Assembly: GCA_902805475.1 (NCBI GenBank)
Contig: CADCSX010000010.1
Span: 124,001-188,000, forward strand
From: Entonaema liquescens
Taxonomy: Eukaryota; Ascomycota; Sordariomycetes; Xylariales; Xylariaceae
Reading direction: 5' to 3'
DNA length: 64,000 nt
Shown here: piece by piece, positions 54,664-64,000 of the stretch
Layout: each line of letters opens with the position of its first letter
Numbering within the stretch: position 1 is the stretch's first letter
Notes under the pieces: model-generated
Databases searched by the model: none
Told to the model about the DNA's origin: nothing
What the model saw: the letters and a program-made list of their open reading frames with translations, nothing else
Program-made: the position numbers and the translations under genes

Positions 54664-57600
54664 AACTATGTTGTCTACCTTACACACCTTACATTCTACT
54701 GTCGATCTCTAGTTTATACTGGAGCAGTTCACCGTTCTTGGCGCCAGCCAGATGGTCATGTTATGGAGTATAGTTGGAGTATAGTCTTGATTGGGATATC
54801 ATGCACTTGTACTATTCGAAGGCGTTCTACGGGGGTTTGTCTATTGGGCTTTGGTTAAGCTCCACTGGTTCTTCTAAGGGAAATTAGGATATGGGATGGG
54901 TACGGCGGTAAAGGTTGTTTGTGTTAATTTTGGTATTTCCACTTGGACGGCGTCTATATCATATCAAATTTACATTTGTTGAAGTTCATATGCCTTGCCT
55001 CATGTCGCCTACTTGACTAATGCACGTGCTGTTCACCGTTTAAAGTACATTAGTGTTGACTATCATATCAGTTAGGGAAGATAAGCAGTTTGCTTCAACT
55101 TTCAAAGTAGTACCCAAAGCATGGTATCACACCTCTAGTTAACGTAGGACAACCCTACCGAATGTCGGAGCAAGACAAATGGAGTAGTAAAGTTCCCGCC
55201 ACGGAGGACCTGGGATCTGACAAGGACAGGATGAGCAAGTTAAACAGCCGAATCCGAGCAGAATTCTGGGAAACAACAGCCTTAAAAGAGATCTCGTATT
55301 TGAAGCAGGGGAGAGTAGTAACCTCAATTGGGAATCAGTTTCCTTATGGTGCTACCGCCCGGATCGACAGCAGGGGAGCCCCTTGCTCTTAGGGCTAAAA
55401 TGGGCGAATGGGCGAATGGGTGATCGGGTTAACTAGCAAGGGTATTTGAGTGGCGATTAAACAACGATAACTTGAACGATTGTGAAACGGTGGTGGTCTG
55501 GAAGTGGGAAGAAACATTCAAAAGCCGGTTGTCGACTTTGAACTACTTAACTGCTTGGTGGATGTCCTACCTATCTGCCTATCCGCCACGCTCAGGAGAC
55601 CGAAAGTCTAGCCCAACCCTTTTCGTACTTTTTCACAGACGGGGATAGTTTGCAGAATACCTCCTATCTTTGAGTTCAATGCGTCGAGAAGACGAGATCT
55701 GCAAGTTGCCCACCAGCATGAATTCTAGTAGCGCTTTCGTATGTCTAGATTCGAAGGCGGCAAAGAGTTCATTTTAAACCCCTGGACACTTCTTAATATG
55801 TCTTCATGAGAGATAATAAACTGATTTTAAGCTTATCTGAGCCGAAGAAACATATCGGTATTAGAATTTGAGTTATGCGGCGCTTAACGGTTGCACGAAC
55901 GGGATGGTTGAGTGGGTATTTCCTCTTTAGACGATCATTCCGGCTTGGGGAATCTCCTGTAATTTTCGAACCACGGCGCGTAAGAACGGGAACACGAGAC
56001 GAAGCCTCGAAAATCAATTACAAAAATCTTCACGGGTTATGAGTAGGTAAAATATGAAGATTACCTAAAAGCCTTTTGCCGATGCGGCGGCAAAGTAGCC
56101 AACCAAGTTAACCAAGCCATAGAGGGCCGCGACGTTGATGATACGGGAAGCCACCATAATCTCGCGTGGCCTCGCGCAGCGGTCTCTCAAATAACATGAA
56201 AGTTAGCGTTGTTGATGTGATTTAGCTAAACAGCTAAACAGCTAGGCCGTAGAGATAGGCCAGAAAAAGAGAAACAAGAAACGGTTGGCGTGCCGCCACA
56301 GCTTGGCAGATTTGTAGCCTCTCGATGCGATGAAGTTTTGAGGCATTTCGTCGCGAACCGGGGTGGGCGTCGGCACTTGATTGGTCACGATGCAAAGAAT
56401 TAAGAAGAATGGAACGACGAGACGGAAGATTTATCCACAAGATTGCCCACAGATTTCTTAGTAATGTGGATCATGTGGGGAAATCTGAGCCAAAGGCGCT
56501 ACGAGATGAGGTAATTCTACATTAAAAAAAACATTCGAATCTCATAGGTTACTTTTATCAGTCATTACAGCAAAAAGGTACATATCCTTATCTTTATCAG
56601 TAATTTCAGACATTGGTACCTTGCATGAGCTAAACCATAATCAGATAGATCCCGCCATGCTGTGTCACGTACCTGGTCACATAAGGTTAAGGTAGACCCC
56701 TGTCACGTCCCAACCCCGAACCCAACCATCCACATGTTTCCATAATATGTTAATATGTTAGGGTACGTACCTAACCTAAGCTACATCTCATAGTCGCATT
56801 ACAAGGTGAAGGTCTAGAAAGATATTCATCCCCCATCGACAGGCGCGCATAAACCCTCGTCCCAGACAGAAACAGCCGCTACGAATAATGTCCACCTATC
56901 GTGTATCTTGCGCTATTCTAGTAGATACAGACAAAACACTCCACGGTCCCAACCTAACCTGAGAACTTGGCCGTCATCATGAGGCCGGGCACTCTAACAT
57001 GTCGAGATGGGGCTAGGAAAATAGGTCGTAATTTATATGATTATTTCATCCGGTCAGAGCCGCTTTCATGTTGCAGAGAAGTAAAATCCCGTGTTTCTAT
57101 TGCATGAAGCCCGCATGATACTTCGTGCGAGTCCAATAACTACCAAACTTACCAAACTTTTGTGTTTCTTTCGATGTCAAGTAAACCCCGGGTACCTTGG
57201 AACTAGATCACCAGGTATAATCTGTTACAGTCACTCAGGCTTGTTTGCGCATTATCTTACAAGTACATAGATCTGTATATGTGGGGTCTCCCATTCTAAG
57301 TACTCAGTCATTAAATCGTCTGAAATCGACAGAGTTCACAGAGAACTCACACCTTAGCTACCAAAAGTCAACCCATACTCTCGGTGAACAACTCATCAGT
57401 CAGTTTTGACACCTGGCTGAGGTTTTGAGTTATCCTTCACGTCAACCTGTGTCATTCACCTTACACCACACTCTACACTCCACACTCTACGCTTCTCACC
57501 ACGCCATCACTCGACCTTTACACCTCACCAACTTTACGATAACCAGTCACGACCACTTTGTTTATGAACAATCCCAGAAGAACAATCAACTTTGTCCTCG

Positions 57601-58037
57601 TCCCTATTTATTGTTCAACAACAGGGTCTATTGTTCCTTCCATAAAGTCACATTGTTCTCGCTTCTCACAAAGGACATAATTCTGCCTGTTTCTCCTACA
57701 TCCCAGAATAGCCTGCGCATATCAACACGGCAGGACCGTAATCATTCGTCTTTTTTTTTCCTCAAGCACCTAACCAATTTGTACTTTCACACACAAAACG
57801 CATTACAACCTTCTTCTTTCCATCTTTTGGAACAAACTATATCCTACTATCCACACCTTTCTTGTTCGTCGAACAGACCCTTTCAATCTCGCAGACATAG
57901 AAGAAACAAGTCTAAGACACCTTTTCTCCTCTCGAGGACCAACTTCTTCCGATTATATCTTTTTTTTTTCAACTCGCAGGCGAGACAATCAAGCCAACAT
58001 CAGACAACCGTAACTGTCTTAAAATTATTATTTCGAG
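54664..58037. other. Intergenic region and long pyrimidine-rich leader
   Basis: 3.4 kb. A hydrophilic ATG frame at 55162-55392 (76 codons) and a 30-codon frame at 56065-56157 (minus) are too weak to call. From about 57425 to 58037 the plus strand is strongly pyrimidine-rich and free of stops in one frame that begins with TTG; this looks like the 5' leader and promoter of the next gene. ATTGTTC occurs three times between 57610 and 57660. Confidence 0.5.
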
Positions 58038-59246
58038 ATGCAGCTCTACAGCATTCCCAAAGCAATTTCGCTTACCCTTCTCGCGGCCTCGTCCGCTGTC
58101 AACGCACACTCCTGGGTCGAGCAAGTCCGTAAGATCGACTCTACAGGCGCGTTCACGAGCGCCGTGGGTTACCCGTACGCATATATGAACCGTTCAACTA
58201 CCGGTTTCACCGACGATCAGGTTCAGAACAAGATCCTAGATACCACGTCTAATCCGCCTGTGTGCAAACCCAAGGCCGGCGCTTACGTCAAACTGGATCG
58301 ACTTACCGCTGCGCCTGGAGACTACGTCGCCCTACTCTATCAGGAGAACGGACACGTTACTCAGCCCAATCTTACACCGCGTCCCTACCGTGATGGCCTC
58401 GTCAGCGTCTACGGCACACTTAACCATGAGGACTCGGATGGAATCAACGATGTTCTGGGCGCGTGGACTGCAGATGGCAAGGGCGGCAACGGCAAAGGCA
58501 AACTTCTAGGAACTCACTTCTACGATGACGGCCAGTGCTATCAGAATGCAGGCCACAACTTCGCTATCCCGATCTACGCCACACGCTACAAGGAGCATGG
58601 CTTAGAAGAGTTGTACTGCCAGACCGATTTCCAACTCCCAGAGGATCTCCCACACGAGGGAACCTACACGATCATGTGGGTTTGGGACTGGCCGCTTATC
58701 ACTTCCGACACTACGAACGTTACCGAGATTTACACTTCGTGTGCTGAGATCCAACTTCAAGCCCCTAAGACTGGCGAGAAGGCCCAGGTCAAGTTTTCGG
58801 AGAAGAATCCCATCAACAGCGCGGCCATCAAATCCCAGCTTGACATTCAGTTCGAGGCCACCGGTTTAGGAATCGGCACCAATGCGCCAGCAGCACCGGC
58901 TGAGACATCAGCTACCTCTGCGGATAACGCAAGCCCTACATCAGAGCCCGCAACTTCGGTGGAAACTTCAACCTCAAAGAAGCACCACCATGGTGGTGTC
59001 AAGACCGTTACGGTTACCGCACCTGCTGAGACAACAACCAAGTGGCAAACCGTTACCGTTGGCGGTGGTGCTAGAAACACCGGACGACCCGAATCGTACG
59101 CAACCCTCCAACCTATCCCGACCCAGAATGTCTCCCTTTCAACTCATCCAGCCGCGCCCACAGGCATTGTCCCCGTCACGTCTATCTCTAAGTTCCTCAA
59201 GCCGCGAGTCACCGGACAATTGCGACGAGGCAACCGTTACGCATAA
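58038..59246 (+). CDS. Secreted LPMO-like protein with N-terminal histidine after signal peptide
   Basis: Single exon, 402 aa. Residues 1-23 form a signal peptide ending AVNA, and cleavage there leaves His24 as the first mature residue (HSWVEQVRKI). This is the arrangement required for the copper histidine brace of lytic polysaccharide monooxygenases. A second histidine occurs at 106 (QENGHVTQP), and another lies in CYQNAGHNF. Four cysteines in the core (from Cys76) could form two disulfides. The core fits a fungal family of HxWVEQ-starting proteins (annotated elsewhere as DUF7492). Enzyme activity is inferred, not established. After about residue 280 the chain becomes Ser/Thr/Pro-rich with a HHHGG cluster and ends LRRGNRYA; I see no GPI signal. 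It may bind copper at the cell wall or attack polysaccharides. Confidence 0.75.
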   Translation: MQLYSIPKAISLTLLAASSAVNAHSWVEQVRKIDSTGAFTSAVGYPYAYMNRSTTGFTDDQVQNKILDTTSNPPVCKPKAGAYVKLDRLTAAPGDYVALLYQENGHVTQPNLTPRPYRDGLVSVYGTLNHEDSDGINDVLGAWTADGKGGNGKGKLLGTHFYDDGQCYQNAGHNFAIPIYATRYKEHGLEELYCQTDFQLPEDLPHEGTYTIMWVWDWPLITSDTTNVTEIYTSCAEIQLQAPKTGEKAQVKFSEKNPINSAAIKSQLDIQFEATGLGIGTNAPAAPAETSATSADNASPTSEPATSVETSTSKKHHHGGVKTVTVTAPAETTTKWQTVTVGGGARNTGRPESYATLQPIPTQNVSLSTHPAAPTGIVPVTSISKFLKPRVTGQLRRGNRYA

Positions 59247-60180
59247 AGGAGACTTTGAATCTCCAACAATGCGTACGGTCCGCGTTTTCGATTTGTTTTA
59301 TTCTCTTTAATGATACCCTTTTATTCATTGTCTTCCATTAGGGCCTTTTTTACTTGCACAAAAAATTTCACATTTCTTTTCTGTGTCCATACATACCCCT
59401 ACCCTATGCGCCTGGTCGCGCCTTTATGATCCGCATACGAGAAACATGATACCTTTTTTTTTTTAAGTCATAGAATGGAAAGGGGCTAGCATCATCACTC
59501 GTTCGGTCGGAAAGCATAGCGTTGGTGGTCGGTCGGAACAAGGAGGGGGGGATTTGCATAACCGGATCAACTCATTAGGAACAACGGCAAATGGAATTTT
59601 GTAATGAGGACGTCTTTCGGATGGAAAATTCCCCAGCCGGCTATTTACGTCAGGCTATACGGATGGACAGGATGGCGTTTTAAGGGACACCGGAGGGGCA
59701 ATGTTACCGGAAGGCTCTACAAAAAAAATGTATGCATGGAACACGGATTGATTCGCATTTTCACGGAGTACGGTTGATTACTTTTTCATTTGTCAGTACG
59801 ACAGTAGCTATATTAACTACAATGAATTCAGCCAAGTCGTCAAATATCCACTGACTACAACAAAATCTCGTGACTTATTGTAGACTAATCCCCTTGATAT
59901 TAACTAATCGGGAGGCATTTTGTAGAAATCATCCAAACTCGACCGTAGTCAAAGAGCAATATATGAGGCTCTGCAAGTGAATGAGGAGCCTCGTCTTTAA
60001 TCCCCCGACTTATCTGATCCATCGTGCCTGTCTTAGATCCTGAATGCAGCCTTAATGCAGGTCATCTCTTGGCGGCGTGCCGCATCTATATCAACCCGTA
60101 TATGAAAACATAGAAGCGAACCAATAATGTAGTCCCCATTTTGGTTTCACTATTACCACACAGCTATATCCTCTGAGACA
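59247..60180. other. Convergent intergenic region
   Basis: 930 bases between the LPMO-like gene and the PEBP gene. T-rich and A-rich runs only; no gene or notable repeat seen. Confidence 0.6.
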
Positions 60181-60908
60181 TCACGCAATCCATCCATCAC
60201 CAGCACAAGTCATCCAATTTACACCAACGAGTTTTAGTCCGTGCTTCTCTGCAAACTCGGCAGGCTTAAAAGAGCGGCGCTGGACGAACTCCTCTCCGCC
60301 GACGTCTTCTTTCACCAGGGATAGTCCCGTTGGTTCCCGGTAGAGAAGGAAGAGGTACCGGTGAGGCTTGGAGCTTTTCATGCAGTCAGCATATTAACCA
60401 ACTTGTTTTTCTTTTCTTTTTTTTTCTAGAAGTAGAGCGGAAGGATAGTTGTACCAGCCAATATATGAGACGTATGATAAATAGACAGGAGGAAAAAGCA
60501 AGAAAAAAAAAAGAGACAGAATACGTACTCGTCCTTCGGCCCCGGCCCAAGATACTCCGTCAATATATTCGCTTCACCACCCTTACCCTCCGGCTTCAGC
60601 CCGCTCACGACATAGTGTCGCCAGAACGCAAACTTGGGATCATCCGGGGTTGGCGCATCAGGGTCCGTTAGGATGAACAGGTACGAAGCGTCTACATCCG
60701 CCTCAGACGGGAATGATATCCGCGGAGCCTGTTTGCACTCCCCTGCGCGAAAGAAAGTGCCCAAATCAACTGCTTTATCACCAAAAGATACGGCGAGCTG
60801 TGTTGTCGGCGTGAAGGTCGCCGGGATCAGCGCCGATGCGGGGCCCGGGACTAGGTTGGCGCGGGATAGGGAGGATATTAGAGCTGCGGCGTGGTCGGAG
60901 AGAGACAT
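60181..60908 (-). CDS. Phosphatidylethanolamine-binding protein / carboxypeptidase Y inhibitor (Tfs1-like)
   Basis: Two exons on the minus strand: 60529-60908 and 60181-60373, with a 155-base intron that has a GCTGAC branch site; 190 aa. The join reads GPGPKDDSKPHRYLFLLY. PEBP family signs are the ligand-pocket motif TDPDAPTPDDPKF (residues 81-93), WRHYVVSG at 96-103 and PHRYLFLLYREPTG. It ends with the usual FAEKHGLKLVGVNWM segment. Yeast Tfs1 inhibits vacuolar carboxypeptidase Y and Ras GTPase-activating protein Ira2. Length and order of motifs match that family. An ATG inside the intron just before the acceptor is not the start. It lies on the same strand as GPI19 with a 915-base gap, so transcripts are probably independent. 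Confidence 0.92.
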
Positions 60909-61823
60909 GACTGTTTGATGATATGATAGTGAGTATAGTACAATAAGGGAAAATAGTAGTTCAATTTTAGTTTATTAAATTTCGAGACCAACATGATGAG
61001 CCCGATATCCAGGTAATATCTCCTCCGTCTGTTTCCCCTCCGCTCCGGCTCCACTTCACTGGTGAGGAGGATGGGGGAATGCTTAGTGGTGGAATAAATA
61101 CGATATAAATCTTGGCAAGACTCTTAACCTGGGTAAGCTTAGGTATCTGCTTATACGATGTAGTTCATACAAGAACAGTACATACCCTTTACTTAATTCG
61201 TATCTGGCATGCAAATATACGATAAGTAGTAGGCTCATCATACATCGCTCCAAATGGCAATATACTCGAAAATAATTTCGATAGAATATTGTTATTGTAG
61301 CTGACCGCTTATAACACTCACTTCGAGTATGGCCATGTCGAGCACTCTCTCGCTGTCTCTCGTTTAAGGTCTAGTCTCGGCGCAACGATGTGACCTATGC
61401 TCCTCTCGTTTTTATCTTCGAAACAAGTCCACCCTTTACTAGGTTGAAGTAATGGAAATTCGTCTGAGACACATAAACCGTGACCACAAGCACTTCTCAC
61501 GAAACCCCACGCTGCTCAGACTTGTATCTGCTTTTTCACAACTTACATGATAACATGCATTCCTACCGAAGCTGGGACCATAGGTGCAGTACCGTTCCGG
61601 CCGACGAGTGGTTGAGAATACTGGTCCAGGACTATTCAAAGGCCTCCTAGCCTATGCTGTGCCCGAGGGGATGATGCATTGCGTCACTGAAGAATCAAAC
61701 GACTAAGGTTGCCTGATAGCCTTACTTCCATCTGAAGCTAAAGACTCGTCAGGTATTCGGTCAGGCATTCGCTTATTCATTCACTTGATCGCCACAAAAC
61801 ATGACGCTACTACGCCGTGAAAA
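60909..61823. other. Intergenic region
   Basis: 915 bases between the PEBP promoter and the 3' end of GPI19. I see no gene; small open frames at 61318-61639 have no coding features. Confidence 0.6.
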
Positions 61824-62546
61824 TTAGTTTGTATAAAATTCTGGTTCATCCTCCGAATCCGTCAGATCGCCATATATGACCTCGCATGCGCCGGCCAGCG
61901 GTACATCCATGACGGCATCCGTTCCTTCGTTCCATATATTCTTCCAGTCGAGCTGCTTAGCTTTCTCCTCCGTGATAGGCTTCCTAGGTTCGTTTAGCCG
62001 TATCCTGCCCTTGTGGTCAATGGTAGCGATCTTAGCCGCCTCATCGACGATAGTCTCCAATGAATTTAGAGGAAGGGTAAGGATCTCCGTGTTATAGGCC
62101 GCGAGAGCAACGTAGATGTAGACTATGAGCATAACCAGAAACGACGGGATGGCAAGGGCCCACCACCGGTTAGGATAGTAGTAGATGCCTAGGGCGTGCA
62201 AGAACGGAGAGGGCAGGTATGCCCATAGTAGATATATGAGGAAGGTAAAAGACGAGAAGAGGTATAAGACGAAGCCGTAGTACTCATACGTAGGTACCTT
62301 CGGGGATGCGCGCGGCACCGGCTCGAGGTCGTCGTCTGAGGCATCTGGCGTAGTAGGTCGAGATGGACGGAGTAATGATGTTAAAGACGGGGATGGAGGT
62401 AGTGGTGTTGGAGGTCGGCCGTAGAATGGAGGAGCAAAGTAATTTTGTTGTAATGGAGGCGGAGGTAAAGCCTCTTCTTCGCTGGAGGACGATACTTCGG
62501 ACTGATCGTCTGAGAGGAAGTCTTCGTCGTCGGAAATAAGCGACAT
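61824..62546 (-). CDS. GPI19: PIG-P / Gpi19 subunit of the GPI-GlcNAc transferase complex
   Basis: Single exon, 240 aa. The complex transfers GlcNAc to phosphatidylinositol at the ER, the first step of GPI-anchor synthesis. The N-terminal 85 residues are acidic, then Pro-rich and disordered. Two membrane segments form the PIG-P domain: YYGFVLYLFSSFTFLIYLLW (about 89-110) and a second at about 128-150, separated by a short loop with YYYPNRWW. The signature start, TYEYYGFVLYL, matches PIG-P. The cytosolic C-terminal part, with EEKAKQLDWKNIWNEGTDAV and DVPLAGACEVIY, is the fungal extension that positions the catalytic subunits. Divergent from ARP4 with about 455 bases between starts. Confidence 0.92.
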   Translation of the reverse strand: MSLISDDEDFLSDDQSEVSSSSEEEALPPPPLQQNYFAPPFYGRPPTPLPPSPSLTSLLRPSRPTTPDASDDDLEPVPRASPKVPTYEYYGFVLYLFSSFTFLIYLLWAYLPSPFLHALGIYYYPNRWWALAIPSFLVMLIVYIYVALAAYNTEILTLPLNSLETIVDEAAKIATIDHKGRIRLNEPRKPITEEKAKQLDWKNIWNEGTDAVMDVPLAGACEVIYGDLTDSEDEPEFYTN

Positions 62547-63002
62547 CTTAGCTATAATATAGTATAATTATAGAGCTTCTTGAATTATCATATCTCAACT
62601 TGGAGGGTATTGTATACGCATTATCATATTTATACCCCCCCCCTCCGATTTGGAGTTGCAACTGTTGAGTCGCATTGAAGATGTATTAAACGTTAAAATA
62701 TTAAAGTTGAAGCTTAAAGCTTAGGAAGTACCTAGGTACATGTATTTATTAGAGTGTGCGAAAGGTACAAGTAGAAAGAACGAGGCCCATTTTATTTACA
62801 CCTGTAGGTACATCGTAGGGGTACGCATGTTACCTAGAGGCAGGTACCTATTTACCAGCCACAGTCGCGACCGCAAAGGGCTGGACTGCGGAAGCTTGGA
62901 GCTTCAACCTTTCGACGCGATCCGCCAACTTTTTCCACTACGACCTTGTCGCGGAGGGCTTGTCCTATACAATTAATTATTAAAATTATTATAATTGATA
63001 CC
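62547..63002. promoter_or_regulatory. Divergent promoter between GPI19 and ARP4
   Basis: 456 bases, AT-rich with a C9 run near 62635-62643 and a TACCTAGGTA word near 62729. No gene. Confidence 0.5.
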
Positions 63003-64000
63003 ATGTCTTCTCAACAACCACTTCCAAATACACAGCAGCCGCTTGATGTCTATGGCGGAGGTAAGTGCACCAGCCTCGTCCTCTCAATTCACGAATCTAA
63101 TTCCCCATTCGCGACTCTCTCTTTACTTCCATTACTAACGCTACCCACCAGACGAAGTATCGGCCCTCGTTCTCGACGCCGGTTACTGCCATACGCGAGC
63201 CGGTTTCGCAGGCGAAGATGTCCCCAAATCAGTCATCCCCTCCTTCTACGGCAGCGTAAAATCTGGCGAGGGTGAAGCTGCCATCTACCGTGAAGTCTTT
63301 GGCGACGAATGTTTAATCCCCCGCGCCGACTTGGAGATAAAAAATTACATGTCGCGCAGCGAAAGCATAGTCGAGGATTGGGATGCTGCAACTAAGATTT
63401 GGGAACATACCCTCATTAAGCGTCTGCAGCCAGAAAAACCAACACCGCCTAATAAGAATGGGCTGAACGACCCGGCTGAAGATGGAGAGGGCGACATCGC
63501 TATGGAGGATGCAGAGGAGCAGGAGAAACCTCTGGCCGAAAACCCCCTGCTGATGACCGAAGCACCATGGAATTCTGGTAAGGCGCGGGAAAAGGCGATT
63601 GAAATTGCAATGGAGAATTGGGGTTGCCCTGCGTTCTGGTTATCGAGAACGCCTGTATGCGCTGCGTTCGCGGCTGGCAAGGCCTCGGCACTAGTTATCG
63701 ATGTCGGCGGTGCGAATACGAGTGTCACAGCCATTCACGACGGTATGATCTTGAAACGCTCAATCCAGAAGTCACCAATTGGAGGATTATGGTTGTCACA
63801 GCAAATCCGTACCATGTGGGAGAACAATGACCCTAAGATCGACGTTGTGCCGTCTTTTATGGTCGAAAACAAAACCCCTGTGGATGCAGGTGCACCCGCC
63901 CAGGCGAAGCTGCGCAAATTTCCCTTCGAGATTCACCCTTCGTTCCGCATTTATGAGGAGGAGCGTCTCTTGACCGAATATAAGGAATCGGTCGTCGAAG
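63003..64000 (+). CDS. ARP4: Actin-related protein 4 (5' part, truncated by window end)
   Basis: Exon 1 is 63003-63060; exon 2 starts at 63152 and is open to the window end, giving about 302 residues of an expected 450-500. Arp4 is a nuclear actin-related subunit of NuA4, INO80 and SWR1 complexes. The start DVYGGDEVSALVLDAGYCHT joins across the 91-base intron and matches the Arp4 N-terminus. GFAGEDVPKSVIPSFYG, CPAFWLSRTPVCAAFAAGKA and LVIDVGGANTSVTAI follow, the last being the second actin phosphate-loop region. An acidic insert (about 125-150, GEGDIAMEDAEEQ) is a typical Arp4 subdomain feature. The remaining exons lie beyond position 64000. Confidence 0.94.

Noticed and set aside
55162..55392. 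76-codon hydrophilic ATG frame
   Set aside because: No recognisable motif, no splice signals and AT-rich flanks; length is within chance.
56065..56157. 30-codon minus-strand frame with a hydrophobic stretch, like a small membrane protein
   Set aside because: Too short, no family recognised and no upstream exon found with good splice sites.
57425..58132. 235-codon plus-strand open frame before the LPMO-like gene
   Set aside because: It starts with TTG, is a by-product of stop-poor pyrimidine-rich DNA and overlaps the real start of the LPMO-like gene in another frame.

Overview
The window looks like nuclear DNA of a filamentous ascomycete, probably a Sordariomycete. Genes carry short introns (about 42-255 bp, GT...AG, often with a CTAAC/CTGAC-like branch site). 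There are no operons and no Shine-Dalgarno signals. Proteins match Pezizomycotina versions of conserved eukaryotic families, and intergenic DNA is full of short TACCTAGGTA-like repeats. Order or genus cannot be fixed from sequence alone.

Layout. (1) 1-16.5 kb is mostly housekeeping: an RCR-type membrane protein, a conserved acidic hypothetical protein, alanyl-tRNA synthetase, a mitochondrial NDUFAF7/MidA-type methyltransferase, a membrane-anchored cysteine synthase-like enzyme, TFIIS, and a low-complexity protein whose frame is interrupted. A 267-bp TA-flanked MITE lies in the divergent promoter between the methyltransferase and the cysteine synthase-like gene. (2) 18.2-29.3 kb is a compact metabolic neighbourhood: FAD-dependent amine oxidase with a PTS1-like end, Zn2Cys6 regulator, Dal5-type MFS permease and a 1336-aa 5-oxoprolinase-family enzyme. 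Regulator, transporter and two enzymes for cyclic or N-substituted amino acids suggest a small catabolic cluster. This is the most interesting system in the window, but the linkage is inference. (3) 29.5-38.4 kb holds an EFM2-like lysine methyltransferase, an orphan hypothetical protein and an ELL elongation factor. (4) 38.4-46.4 kb is gene-poor and rich in microsatellites, with one uncertain coding-like patch. At its end I reconstructed a complete six-exon dynein light chain (LC8) gene whose exons are too short to stand out as open frames. (5) 47.8-64 kb holds MRD1, a TEA/ATTS-domain factor, a secreted LPMO-like protein with an N-terminal histidine, a PEBP/carboxypeptidase Y inhibitor, GPI19/PIG-P, and the 5' part of ARP4, which runs off the window.

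Exon boundaries were set by hand from splice consensus, frame continuity and conserved motifs. They are predictions; no alignment or transcript data were available.
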